This document shows positions 31,817-42,682 of a stretch of DNA of 64,000 nucleotides, in pieces; the stretch's first letter is position 1, and each line of letters opens with the position of its first letter. Made by a program: the position numbers and the translations under genes. Below the pieces are notes generated by a model. The model was given only the letters and a program-made list of their open reading frames with translations, did no database searches and was not told where the DNA came from. This stretch comes from Metamycoplasma subdolum. GTDB taxonomy: Bacteria > Bacillota_I > Bacilli_A > Mycoplasmatales > Metamycoplasmataceae. The stretch is from assembly GCF_033546815.1 (NCBI RefSeq), contig NZ_CP137846.1, positions 434,001 through 498,000 of the forward strand. Direction: 5' to 3'.

Positions 31817-33463
31817 ATGTCTGATAAAAAACATTCAATTGCTCCGTTTAAACTAAGATTTATTTTAATTTTAATTTTAGTAATAATAACTCTTGGTTTT
31901 TTTGGAACAATTCTCGCAGTTAAAATTAAAAATCCTTTTAGAGTAAGTATCTATAACTATGAATCGTATTTATCGCCAAAAGTTATAAACAAACTTAAAC
32001 AAAAATATACTTATAACACTTTTTCAAGCGTTACCGAATTTACAAAAGCTATTAATAGTCAAAAAGCGGTAGCTGGAATTGGAAGCGATTATCAATTAAC
32101 CGAGCTTCTTTTGGAAGGTAAAATTAAAAAAATAAATTTTTCTAAAATTTATGACAAAACAGATAAAAATTCAATTTATTCTCATTATTCAATTGCAGTG
32201 AGAAAACATCTTGATAAATTTGAAAGTTTCATTATAAATAAAGTAAAAGAACTTAATCCAGAAAATAAGATTGAAAAAAATAGAAAAGGGAAAATTATAA
32301 AACCTTATCTTTACTTTAAAAATGATGATCCTAAACAAGAAGTTTTGGGTTTTGAAGTTGACTCAAAAGAAGGAATTGATCATTTTTATGAATTCTTAAT
32401 TCCTTATTTTTTACAAGATAAATTAGTTGTTTATAATATCAACAAAAAATCACACCCAAATATTAAAGACGTTGATAAAATTTCATTTAAAAAAGATGCA
32501 ACCTGACTTGAGATAATTAAAACTTTAACTAGCAAACATGGATACAAAAACATTGCTTGAACAAACTCTTACTTAGATAATGCAATGATTGGTCAATTTT
32601 ATGCAAGTGAAGAAAAGATTAAAAATTATTTGGTCGGAACACCAGAACATGAAAAACTTGAAAGTCTAACATTAAATAATTACCAAGAAATCTATGACTA
32701 TTTCATTAAGTTTGTAAAAGAAGCTAGCGGTTATTCAATAAAAGACACATCAAGAAATAGATTAATCAGTGATGGACTAACATTAGTAAATGAGATCATT
32801 GAACCTATACCTACAAAAAATGATGTGAGCGTAATGTATAATGGTGACGCTCTTGATGCTTATTATGCTAGTGATAATTTTGAAAGTTTTACTGATGTAC
32901 AAATAAAATATGTAAGGCCTAAAAACAATTATTTCTTACTTGACGCATGAATAATTAGTCAAGGAACTGATGATGAAGAAAGCGACGAACTTCTAGAATT
33001 TTTAAATAAAGAATCAATGCTTGGCCAACAGTTCAGCGAAGAAGAACTTGAACAAAAATATTTGCAAAATGTTGCAAATGAAATTGAAAAAAATTCAGGC
33101 ATACCAAAACAAGAAATATTAAAAAATCTTTTTAAAAATTCTTCATTAAAAACACCAAAAAAAGTTCATGAAATAGATGTTAGTTTTTGAAAAGAAAATT
33201 ATAATTCTTTTATGGATTCTTTTGACTTCATACCGGCTATTGCAAACTTCAATGCAATCAACTATACGCCAGCATACATTGATATTAATAAATTTCTAAA
33301 AAACTACTATTTTAAAGATGAAAATAAGAATGATGATGAAGAAGCAATGAATATTTTCGATGTTGAAAAATCAACTTGAATAAATCATCAAATTTATCAA
33401 CCTTTAGATTTAAAATTAAGAACAGCAATTAGTGACTATTACTATGAACTAACTAAATCATAA
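31817..33463 (+). CDS. potD: PotD-like substrate-binding protein, copy 1
   Basis: This is the extracytoplasmic binding protein of a spermidine/putrescine ABC importer. It is 548 residues, much longer than E. coli PotD (348). A single N-terminal helix (RFILILILVIITLGFFGTIL) anchors it; there is no lipobox Cys. Ligand-domain landmarks are IYNYESYLSPKVINKLK, AVAGIGSDYQLTELL, VMYNGDALDAYYASDNF and IKYVRPKNNYFLLDAW. A charged insertion (about residues 380-450) is unlike typical PotD. It is paralogous to the gene at 36632 and lies before potABC. No Shine-Dalgarno is evident. Confidence 0.85.
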
Positions 33464-33506
33464 TTTTGTATAATATTCATTATTTTTTATAGCAGGAGGA
33501 AGAATA

Positions 33507-34895
33507 ATGTTTAACAAAACACAAACTACAAAAAAAGCTATTTCAATTAGCGAACAGCCAATAATTGAACTCGTTGATATTGTTAAAGAATTTGATGGCA
33601 AAAACGTACTTGATAATGTTAATTTAAAAATTGAAAAAGGTCAGTTCGTTACTCTTCTAGGCCCTTCAGGTTCTGGAAAAACTACCATCCTAAGAATCAT
33701 TGGTGGGTTTGAATGAGTTACCCGTGGTGAAGTTAAATTCTTTGATAAAGACATTAAAGACTTAGAACCTCATAAACGAGATGTTTCAACAATCTTCCAA
33801 GATTATGCACTTTTTCCGCATTTGAATGTTGAAAATAATATTAAATATGGGCTTAGATTAAAAAGAATGCCTAAGGCAGAAATTCCTAAAAAATTCAAGT
33901 TTGCCTTAACTAAAAAACAAGCAAAATGAGCAAAAGAAGCTCAAGATCAAATGGCAAAACTTGATAAAAAAATGGAACAATATGAAAAATATATTGAAAT
34001 GCCAAATGGTGATGAACGTAAAAAACATAAGTTTCAACTTTTAATTGATGATATGGACTTCCATTATTCATATTGAGAAAACTATGTAGATTTAAAAACA
34101 GAACAATATGAAAAAAGATACCTAACTAGACCAATAACTGAAGAAGAAATGAACAAGGAAGTTTCAAATATTATTAAGTTAGTTGGCCTTGAAGGCAATG
34201 AAAGAAAGAACATTAATTCTCTTTCAGGCGGAATGAAGCAACGTGTTGCTTTAGCTAGATCTTTAGTTATAGAACCTTCAGTTTTACTTCTTGATGAACC
34301 TTTGTCAGCACTTGATGCAAAAATTCGTGAAAAAATGCAAATTTTACTTAGACAAATTCAACAAAAATTACAACTCACATTTATTTTTGTAACACATGAT
34401 AGAAACGAAGCTTTACAACTAAGTGACAAGATTGCAATTATCCGTGATGGAAAAGTTGAACAATATGGTGCACCTCGTGAACTTTATGACTATCCTGTAA
34501 ATAAATGAGTAGCAAATTTCATTGGTGATTCAAATTTCTTTGATGCAACATTTGTTTCAAAAAATAAAGTTAAATTCTTAGGAAAAACTTTTGAAACAAT
34601 TCATGAAGAATTTGAACCTGGCGAAAGCCTTGATGCACTAATTAGGCCTGAGGATATTTATATTACTAGAGCTAAAACTAATGCAAAACTTACTGGTGAA
34701 ATTCTTACATCAATTTATGGTGGAAGCTACTACAATTACACCATTCAAGTGAAGGATAAAATAATCACCATTGAGACTTCAAGCAAATATGAAGTCGGAA
34801 GAGAAGTTTATCTAAACTGAGATATTGATGCGATTCATTTAATGAAAAAAGACTTGAAGTTTGAAGCTGAAACGGTGCAAAGTAATGGAAATTAG
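33507..34895 (+). CDS. potA: Spermidine/putrescine ABC transporter ATPase PotA
   Basis: PotA powers polyamine import. It is 462 residues, about 90 longer than E. coli PotA. It has Walker [11 protein letters not shown]-loop [11 protein letters not shown], signature LSGGMKQR, Walker [12 protein letters not shown] and H-loop [11 protein letters not shown]-terminal regulatory (TOBE) domain contains [11 protein letters not shown]. The extra length is a Lys/Glu-rich helical insertion (about residues 118-215) between Q-loop and signature. AGGAGG precedes the ATG. It overlaps potB by 11 nt. Confidence 0.93.
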
Positions 34896-35766
34896 ACAAC
34901 GTAAAATGGAATTTATGAAGAATAAATTCACTAAAAAGAAAAAATTGCCAACAATGTCAAAACTTCAAGCATCACTTTCTATACCTTATATAATTTTTTC
35001 TTTAGTTTTTATTCTATTACCCATGACTTTGATCTTCATTTATGCTTTTAAACCACTTGAAGGTCAAACAAATCTTGAAAATTGAGAAATTATTAAAAAA
35101 CCTTTAACTTGAAATATTATTGCTAGATCAATTTACATAGGTTTAATTGCAGCATTTGTTTCCGTTTTAATAGGTTTCCCATATGCATTTATAGTTTCAA
35201 GAAGCAAATCAAAGATTTTCAAAACTTTAGCATTAAGTTTAATCTTAAGTCCGATGTTAATCTTTACAATTTCAAAAGCTTTGGCAGTACGTGGTCTTTT
35301 TGAAGCAATGTTTGATAAAAACGCTTTAAATAGTAAATGATTTATGGTTGTTGGAATGGTTTACTTATTTTTGCCATTTTCAATACTTCCAATTTATTCA
35401 GTTTTAAAAGATATGCCGAACAATATCTTAGAAGCTAGTCAAGATTTAGGTTATTCTAAGTTTAAAACAATGATGAAAGTTGTTTTACCTTATTCATTAA
35501 AAGCTATTCTTTCAGCCTTCGGTATGGTTTTCATGCTTTCATCTACTTCTATTATTATTAGTGATAAGCTATTGCCTGATGGTTCACAGCTTCAATTAAT
35601 TGGAAATTTGATTAATCAATTTGCTAACCCAGCAAATCCTTATGATTTGGCAACAGCAAGTACATTAGTTATCATAACTTTGCTAATTCTATTAGCACTT
35701 TATGCAATCATTTATGGAATCCCTTATTTAATAAATAAATATAAACAAGGAGGTAATTATGAGTAA
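34885..35766 (+). CDS. potB: Spermidine/putrescine ABC transporter permease PotB
   Basis: This is the first of two membrane subunits of the polyamine importer. It is 293 residues with six hydrophobic segments. The first helix is LSIPYIIFSLVFILLPMTLI. The EAA loop contacting PotA reads NILEASQDLGYSKFKTMMKV. The ATG at 34885 overlaps the potA end. A Lys-rich N-terminal tail of about 25 residues precedes the first helix. It overlaps potC by 8 nt. Confidence 0.92.
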
Positions 35767-36613
35767 ATTTAAAAGTTTTATGAAAAATTCATATGTTTTT
35801 ATTATTATCTTACTTCTTTATATTCCAATTCTATTCGGGCTAGTTTACTCATTTAATGAGCCTTCATCAAAAGGAACATTCTCAATTACAACTTGAAACA
35901 AAACTAGTTGATCTGCATACATTGATCTTTTTTCAAAAAACAGATGACTTGCTTTTGTTAATTCACTTTTAATTGGATTTTCAACAAGCATTATTGTAAT
36001 TTTTCTTTCTTTAATCACAGTTTTTGCTCTTTGAAGAAATAAAAATAAATCAATGCGAGCTTATGTCCAAACAACATCAAATGTTCCATTGATTAATCCT
36101 GACGTTATTACCGCTTTAACTCTTGCAATTGTTTTAAATTTAATATTTTTTGGAACATTGAAAGCAACAAGCGAAGGATTTTTCAGGGCCATCATCGCTC
36201 ATGCAGTTATGATTTTACCTTATGGAATTTTAATAATGCTTCCAAAAAGTGATAAGTTTTCAAAAAACATTTTTGAAGCAAGTCAAGATTTAGGCTATTC
36301 TAAATTTAAAACTTGATTTAAAACTTACTTTGTATATATGTTAAGTTCAATCGGATTTACCTTCGTTATTTCTATGGCTCTATCTTTGGATGACTTCATA
36401 ATTACCAGAATCGTTTCAAATACTCAAACACTTGGAACACAACTTTATCAAGGCCAATTCCAAGCTTGATCTCTTGCAATTGGTGGCATTGCATTAATAG
36501 TGGTTCTCTTTGCCAACATAATCTATGTTTCATACAAATCAGTACAATTTTCAAAAGCTAAAAAAGCTCTAAATACAAAAAAAATAATTTTAAATAAAGG
36601 GCTTCGTGTTTAG
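35759..36613 (+). CDS. potC: Spermidine/putrescine ABC transporter permease PotC
   Basis: This is the second membrane subunit of the importer, 284 residues with six helices. It starts MSKFKSFMKNSYVFIIILLL behind GGAGG inside the end of potB. Its EAA loop (NIFEASQDLGYSKFKTWFKT) is nearly identical to that of PotB. Many Trp are TGA, so only the middle third survives under the standard code. The frame ends at TAG 36611-36613, and the downstream PotD-like frame continues in the same register. Confidence 0.92.
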
Positions 36614-36631
36614 CGAGCAAAACAGTATAAA

Positions 36632-38311
36632 TTGAAAAGAAAATTTTGAACTATTTTACTGATTTTGTTCCCTATTCTATTAATCTTTGGTCTTCTTTCT
36701 GGGCTTATTTTTACAAAGATTAATAATGCTTATCGCCCATCTATATACAATTATGAGTCATACCTTTCACCCGAAATAGTTAAAAAAATTAAAAACAATT
36801 TTGACTATCGTGAATTTAAAGAAATTAGTGAATTTACTCAAGCACTTTCTAACGAAAAAGCGATTGCTGGAATAGGAAGTGATTTTCAAGCTGCCGAACT
36901 TATTATTGATAATAAAATCAAAAAACTTGATTTTGAAATTATTTTCGGCAAAGACGCAAATAACTGAAAAACTCGGAAAAAATTATTTAAACCATTGGTT
37001 GCTGAACATTTAGAAAAATATGATCAAGAAATTTTTGAAATCTTGAAAGTTAAAAAACCACATGCTATATTAGATGAAACTAAAAAAACTTATGATGTTA
37101 ATGGCGATAAAATTGAAGATCATATTTGAGAATATGTAATTCCTTATTTCACTCAAGACAAAGGAATTGCATATTCAATTAATAAAACCTCACGTCCTCA
37201 CATTAACGAAAATGTGGAAAAAGAATTAAAAGACATGCAAATGTCTTGAAAAGAAATTTTAACCAAGCTTTATGAATTTAACTATAGACATTTCGGTTGA
37301 ACTAATGCTCACCTTGATAATTTAATGATTGGTGCAAATTATTTAGATTGAGAAAATTACAATCGTTTTGATGAAACTAATTTTAAAGATGCAATTAAAG
37401 GTTTCAGTGATTTTGTTCAAGAAACAACCAAAAATAGTATTAAAAATACTAACTTTAATTACTTTAACAGTGATGGCCTTGCACTTCTAAACCATTTAAT
37501 TGAACCTAAGCCAAAAAAATCAGATGTTGCTATTTTATATAATGGCGATGCACTTGATGCATACTACTCAAGCGATAATTTTCAAGCGGTTGAAGAAGGG
37601 CTAGTTCGATTTATTAGACCTAAAAATAATTTTCTATTAATGGATGTTTGAATTGTTTCAAAAACTCTAACAGATGAGCAAATGAAAAATATTATGTTAG
37701 TATTAAAAGAAACACTTTACGCCAATACTGAAATTGATGAAAATATTGATAACATTGATAAAAGAATTTACAAACTTGAAGACAAATTCTTCAACGAGTT
37801 TTTGGAAAAACTTGATGATAAAATGATTATTCAAGAAAAAGGAAGAATTAAAGATGAACTTCTTCAAAATTTTGTAGATGAATATAATGAAACAGCAACA
37901 ATAAAAGTTAATAAAAATACAATAAAATTATCAAAAACACAAACCGATGAAATTGATGAAGCAATTAAAAAAGTTGATGAATTTGTTAATTTAATTAAGT
38001 CTAAAAAATTTGATGATGCAGTAAAAATAAGAAACAATGAGTTATATTACTTTGATGATTTTTTAAGTGAACTTTTTACTGAAAGTAGCATTGGCGAAGT
38101 GATGAATTTTGACTTTGTAGTCTACACTCCAACCGAAATTGGACTCTATGAATTTATTAAAAAATGATATTTTGCAGATGATGAAATAGCAATTTCAATG
38201 TATGAACAACCCGAACAAACTGCAAGTTATAATGTAAAAAATTATCCAATTATTGAAACAAAACTTAGAACAAAAATTATTCAAGCATACTTTGAAGCGA
38301 CTAGATCTTAA
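36632..38311 (+). CDS. potD: PotD-like substrate-binding protein, copy 2
   Basis: This is a second polyamine-binding-type protein, 559 residues if TTG 36632 is the start. That start gives MKRKFWTILLILFPILLIFG, a membrane anchor like that of copy 1. No in-frame ATG and no Shine-Dalgarno are available near the beginning, so the start is uncertain. TTG at 36665 is the alternative. It shares IYNYESYLSPEIVKKIK, AIAGIGSDFQAAELI, LYNGDALDAYYSSDNF and RFIRPKNNFLLMDVW with copy 1. The middle (about 360-470) is a charged helical insertion that differs between the copies. It ends the operon. Confidence 0.82.
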
Positions 38312-38316
38312 ACATT

Positions 38317-38357
38317 AAAAAACCAAAAAAATTCTTTTAGAATCTTGGTTTTTTTAT
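38317..38357. terminator. Bidirectional terminator between pot operon and mutM
   Basis: A long hairpin with outer AAAAACCAA/TTGGTTTTT and inner ATTCT/AGAAT pairs. It lies between the convergent potD copy 2 and mutM. Confidence 0.75.
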
Positions 38358-39181
38358 TTTCTTTTTTGACAATTTGGACAAAAATAGCTCATTCTTCCAT
38401 TGACCTTTATTTTTTCAATTTTGCTCTTGCATATAGAACAATTTTTTATTTTATCATTGTGCACTTTCAATAGTTCTTGATATTTTCCTTCAAGACTATT
38501 CATTGATTCATAACTAAATAATGTAGTTCCGCCATACTCATAACTTTTCTGCATAACTTCTGCTGAAAAATCAATAATTTCTTTTAATTCATCTCTACTT
38601 ATTCTATTTGCTTTTGTTTCAGGATGAACCTTTGCTAAAAATAGTGCTTCATCAATATAAATATTTCCAATTCCAGAAACTAATGTTTGATCTAAAAGTT
38701 TTGTTTTAATTGAGGATGTTGATTTTTTAATCTTTTCGTAGAGATTATTAATGTCAACATTTTTAGGTTCATTTGCAACTTTTGATAAAGGTAAAATTTT
38801 GTCATAGTTTTGTAAGTTTCTTAAATGGAATGTTCCGAACATTCTAGAATCTAAATAATTTAAATATGATCCATCTTTAAAATGGAAAGTGCATATAAGG
38901 TGAGTGTCAAAATTTTCTTCACCTTTATTATAAAAACGATACTTTCCTTCCATTCTTAAATGAGAAAGTAAAACTAAATTTTCGTTTAAATAAATGATAA
39001 TATGCTTGCCTTTATTTTCAACTTTTAAAATGGTTTTGTCGGTCAAAATTTCCTTGAATTCTTGAACTGATTTTTCTTTAAAAAGTTTAGATTTAAAAAT
39101 TTTAATTTCAACAATTTTCTTGTTTTTAATTGTTTTATTTAAGGCGTCGCAAACTACTCTAACTTCAGCTAATTCTGGCAT
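38354..39181 (-). CDS. mutM: Formamidopyrimidine-DNA glycosylase
   Basis: Fpg/MutM removes oxidised purines such as 8-oxoguanine and cleaves the abasic site. It is 275 residues. Catalytic Pro 2 and Glu 3 are present (MPELAEVRVV; the common PELPEVET is altered after them). A Lys in KGKHIIIYL corresponds to Lys 57, LVSGIGNIYIDEALF is the H2TH region, and a C-terminal zinc finger has four Cys (CSICKSK...CPNCQKR). A minus-strand TATAAT (39188-39193) ends 6 nt before the ATG, implying a leaderless transcript divergent from tsaC. Confidence 0.95.
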   Translation of the reverse strand: MPELAEVRVVCDALNKTIKNKKIVEIKIFKSKLFKEKSVQEFKEILTDKTILKVENKGKHIIIYLNENLVLLSHLRMEGKYRFYNKGEENFDTHLICTFHFKDGSYLNYLDSRMFGTFHLRNLQNYDKILPLSKVANEPKNVDINNLYEKIKKSTSSIKTKLLDQTLVSGIGNIYIDEALFLAKVHPETKANRISRDELKEIIDFSAEVMQKSYEYGGTTLFSYESMNSLEGKYQELLKVHNDKIKNCSICKSKIEKIKVNGRMSYFCPNCQKRK

Positions 39182-39248
39182 AAATTAATTATACTTTTAC
39201 TTAAAAATCAAAACAAAAAAAATTATTTTCATTTTAAAGTTATTCTTT

Positions 39249-39254
39249 TATAAT
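39249..39254 (+). promoter_or_regulatory. -10 box directly before tsaC
   Basis: TATAAT ends 6 nt before the ATG at 39261 with no Shine-Dalgarno between. A minus-strand TATAAT for mutM lies 56 bases away, so this is a compact divergent promoter pair. Confidence 0.6.
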
Positions 39255-39260
39255 TGATTT

Positions 39261-39728
39261 ATGGCAAATAAATATAACAAACTTTTTATTTCTACAACAG
39301 ATACAATTCTTGGAATTGGTGGCAAGGTTAGCAAAGAGGTTAAAGACTTAATCTACGAAATTAAAGGAAGAGATAGATTAAAAAAATTAATCATTTTAGT
39401 TGGTTCAATTGAGCAAGCAAGAAAATTTAAAGAATGAAATACTCAAGCTGAAGAATTTGCAAAGAAATGATGGCCTGGAGCATATACACTTGTAGTTAAT
39501 GATCAAGGTTTTAGAATGCCTAAACAAGAGAAATTTTTAGAATACCTTAAAAAAAATGGTCCAGTTTACTTTACAAGTTGCAATATTTCTGGTGCACCTG
39601 TATGTGAAACTATTGAAGCTGCAAAAGAAGTATTTCCTGAAGTAACAAATGTTTATAACTTTGGTGAAATGAGCGGAAAAGCAAGTCAAGTTATTCGTGT
39701 TGAAACTGGTGAAATTTTAAGAAATTAA
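39261..39728 (+). CDS. tsaC: Threonylcarbamoyl-AMP synthase family protein (TsaC/Sua5/YrdC)
   Basis: TsaC makes threonylcarbamoyl-AMP for t6A37 of ANN-decoding tRNAs. It is 155 residues, shorter than E. coli TsaC (190) but typical of mycoplasmas. Landmarks are STTDTILGIGG (family P-T-D-T-x-Y-G-L), IYEIKGRDRLKKLIIL (K-x-R), WWPGAYTLV (W-P-G-P-x-T) and VYFTSCNISGAPVC (S-A-N-x-S-G). The two Trp in WWPG are encoded by TGA and TGG. It is followed 12 nt later by rpiB. Confidence 0.92.
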
Positions 39729-39740
39729 GAAGGATTAATA

Positions 39741-40199
39741 ATGAAAGTAAAAATAGTTAGCGATCACGCTGGCAATAAAATAAAAGAAGAACTCGCAAAA
39801 AAAATTGCAAAAGAAGGTTATGAAGTAATCTTACGTGGTGCAACTTCTGATGATGATCAATCATGTTCATATTCAGACGTTGGAATCGATTTTGCTCGCG
39901 AAATTATTAATGACAAAGATAGAGAAAATACTAAATATATAGCAATTTGTGGATCAGGAATCGGAATTAGCATTGCATTAAATCGTTTCAAACAAATTCG
40001 TTGTGCAAGAGTAACAAATGTTGAAGAAGCAAAACTTGCAAAACAACACAACGATGCAAATGTGCTATGTTTCGGTGGACGTTTAGTTACGGTAGATCAA
40101 GCATTTGAAATGTTCAAAGAATGAGAACATGCTAAATTTGAAGGTAACCGCCATATACCAAGAATCATAAAATTAGATGAAGTTGGGGAAGAAAGATAA
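39741..40199 (+). CDS. rpiB: Ribose-5-phosphate isomerase B / LacAB family sugar-phosphate isomerase
   Basis: It interconverts ribose-5-phosphate and ribulose-5-phosphate in the pentose phosphate pathway; galactose-6-phosphate isomerases share the fold. It is 152 residues. It has SDHAGNKIKEEL at the start (the family D-H-x-G), DVGIDFARE, and ICGSGIGISIALNRFKQIRC, where Cys and the GSGIG loop form the active site. AKQHNDANVLCFGGR follows. AGGATTA serves as a weak Shine-Dalgarno. It ends before a clean terminator. Confidence 0.93.
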
Positions 40200-40205
40200 T
40201 GAATC

Positions 40206-40235
40206 AAAGTGAGTTTTAAGAACTCACTTTTTTTA
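40206..40235 (+). terminator. Terminator of tsaC-rpiB
   Basis: AAAGTGAGTT pairs perfectly with AACTCACTTT around TTAAG and is followed by T-rich sequence. Confidence 0.88.
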
Positions 40236-40258
40236 TTTTTATTTGATAAATAAAAATA

Positions 40259-40277
40259 AAAAGCACCGCAGTGCTTA
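40259..40277 (-). terminator. Terminator of the YitT gene
   Basis: On the minus strand AAGCAC-TGCG-GTGCTT is followed by TTTATTTTTATT. It overlaps the stop codon of the YitT gene. Confidence 0.78.
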
Positions 40278-41405
40278 ATCAACTTTTGAGGTATTGAAAT
40301 CACCAAAGACATGATAAATATAAGTTACATCAATAAAGGCACTTGGATCAATTTTTAGAATTTCAGCTTTAATAAATGAAAGTTCTAGAAGCAAGGCAAC
40401 TGTTTCAACTTTTGTGCTAGTTGAATCATTAAACCCTGATGTAACTGGTGAATAATTGTAGCCGTGTCAGTATCCAATGCTTCTTAAATGAGAAATAACT
40501 TCATTAGGTTTCTTGGTATAAATTTCAATTTTAACTTTCTTATATTTAGGATAAATTAGATTGATGAATAAGTTAAAGATAAAGATATAAATTGCGGTTG
40601 AAATTATTCTTACAATAAATCCGTCTTCTGCTCAATTGATGTTTGGATTAACACCAAATCCTTCTAAAAATCCAATGATAATAATAGAAAAGAGAGCAAA
40701 GATTATAGCAATAATAAATGAAACGCTACCTACTGATTTTTTCTTCATTTTTGAAATGTAATAAATAAAGACATCGCTTCCTGCAGTTGAACCATGATTT
40801 TTTCAAGCAATTCCTGCGGCCGCTCCTGAGAGCACACCACCAACAAGTGAATAAACAATAATAGGTCAAGTTGGGTTTTGAATTTTTAGAGTTTCTGCAG
40901 CAGTTAATCCTAATTTTAGTTCATAAGTTTTTGTATAAACTTCTCAAGGAACTTTTACAATCTCACCACCCGCTTTTTCAATTTTCATATTGAAAATAGT
41001 TAAACTATTAACGGCAGATTGAACTTGCGGAATCAAGAAGATACTTTGAGCAACTACTTGGAAAAGAAGTCAATAAAGTGTGCAGAGCATAAATTTACGA
41101 TTATTCTTTTTCCAAAAGGCAATTATGAAAGGAATATTTAATCCAAGATAAATGAAAGCAAAGTATTTTTGAGTAATTGGAAGTGAGTAAGTCAAACCTT
41201 GAACAATTGCAGAAATTCCTGAAGCAACAGTGGCTGCCTTGCCCAAGAAAAGAGCAACACCAATGTTGTAAAGAAAAGCTGAAATTATAATGAAAATTAA
41301 GTTTTTTGGAAATTTTTTTCAAATATTAAAAAAGTTTAATTTGTATGGATTTATTTCATCATATTGTGTTGGTCTAAGAGTTATTTTTTTCTCTCCGTTT
41401 TCCAT
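40275..41405 (-). CDS. YitT family membrane protein, copy 1
   Basis: This 376-residue protein is readable only with TGA as Trp. It has about five hydrophobic helices (LIFIIISAFLYNIGVALFLG, YSLVGGVLSGAAAGIAW, VSFIIAIIFALFSIIIIGFL and others) and a C-terminal soluble domain of about 90 residues (DUF2179-like; KVKIEIYTKKPNEVISHLRS). YitT proteins have no firmly known function; some are proposed to transport small molecules. GGAG precedes the ATG. A paralogue of the same design lies 92 nt upstream on the same strand. Confidence 0.8.
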
Positions 41406-41497
41406 TAGTGTCTCCTTTCTTGCTTGTATTTTCAAAAATAATAGCACATTTTTAAGAATTTAATTTTATTTGAAAAAAGTTGTTATTTTTATTTGGG

Positions 41498-42664
41498 CTA
41501 GTCAATAAAAGAGGTATCAAAATGACCATTTATTTCTTGAATATTCGAGGTTGCAATTCAAGCATTTTTATCAATTTCTTTCACTCTTTCAAGGATTATA
41601 TCTTTTTCAAGGTAAAGAGCAATTGTTTCAACTTTAGCAAATTCGGCATGTGAAAAACCAGCATAACCTTTATAAATGTTGAATGCATGAGCATATCCAA
41701 TTTTTTTGAAATGTTCAGCAATTCATTCGGCTTTTTGAGTATAAATTTCAATCTTCACTTTTTTGTATTTAGGAAAGAATTTGTTGACAATAAAAGTGCT
41801 AATGATTAGGAAAATAAAAGTTCCACATAATCTTGTTAAAAAGCTTGTTGCATCTCAACTTCTTCCTTTTACTTTTCCCGCAGCTTCTAATGAACCTAAA
41901 ACAATAATTGAGAAAGCTGAGAAAACTAATGCAACAAAAAATAGTACATTTCCAACTGCTTTCTTTTTCTTAAGGGCGAAATAGTTTGAGATTATTGATG
42001 TTCCACCAATTGAACCTCTTGCTCTTCAAGCAAGAACTGATGAAGAAGCTTCAAAAATTCCACCTAAAAAAGCGTAAATTAATATTGGTCAGTTTTGTCC
42101 GTCATAATATCCGCCCTTACTATTTGTATAAACAGATCAATATTTTATTTTAATAACTTCACCGTTGAAAGTATAATTTCCGCTTGGAGTTTCTGGTCTA
42201 TAAACTGAAATATATGTGTTTAAAAAGTCAGTTATTGGATTACCATTTCCAGTGTAATCAATGAAAATACATTGAATAGAACATTGAAAGAACATTCACC
42301 AAAATGTTAAAACCATAAAGAGTCTTGGATTGGCTTTTCAAAAAATGAACATTAACGGCAAATTAACTAAAACATAAAAGAATCCATAAAAAGTTTCAAA
42401 ACTAGATGGACCTAAAAATGTAATCAATTGTGCAAATGAAGAAGTTCCAGTTGCAATAGTTGCTGCTTTTTTAAGAAAAACAGTTAAAGCTAAGTTATAA
42501 AGAAGAGCCGAAATAAACATCCACATGATTTTTTTCGGATTCTTCTTTCAGATATTAAGTATATTGACATTTAAGGGATTATTATTTCTTTGAATTTCAA
42601 GATTACGTTTTCTACGTTCAAGTTTCTCTTGTTGTTTTTGAGCAAGTTCTTTATTTTCTATCAT
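41498..42664 (-). CDS. YitT family membrane protein, copy 2
   Basis: This 388-residue protein is paralogous to the neighbour at 40275. It has a charged N-terminal tail (ELAQKQQEKLERRKRNLEIQ), then ISALLYNLALTVFLKKAATI, about four more helices, and the same C-terminal domain (KVKIEIYTQKAEWIAEHFKK) ending HFDTSFID against DFNTSKVD in copy 1. GGAT upstream is a modest Shine-Dalgarno. It lies 18 nt after dnaB. The two probably form a heteromeric or duplicated transporter; the substrate is unknown. Confidence 0.8.
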
Positions 42665-42682
42665 TCTTGTTTATTATCCTCC

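Noticed and set aside
34861-34884. TTG at 34861 as the potB start
   Set aside because: ATG at 34885 gives a normal PotB N-terminus. The upstream part overlaps potA further without a start signal.
36665-36700. TTG at 36665 as the start of the second PotD
   Set aside because: It would remove the basic residues (KRKFW) that should precede a membrane anchor. TTG 36632 is preferred, though neither has a good ribosome-binding site.
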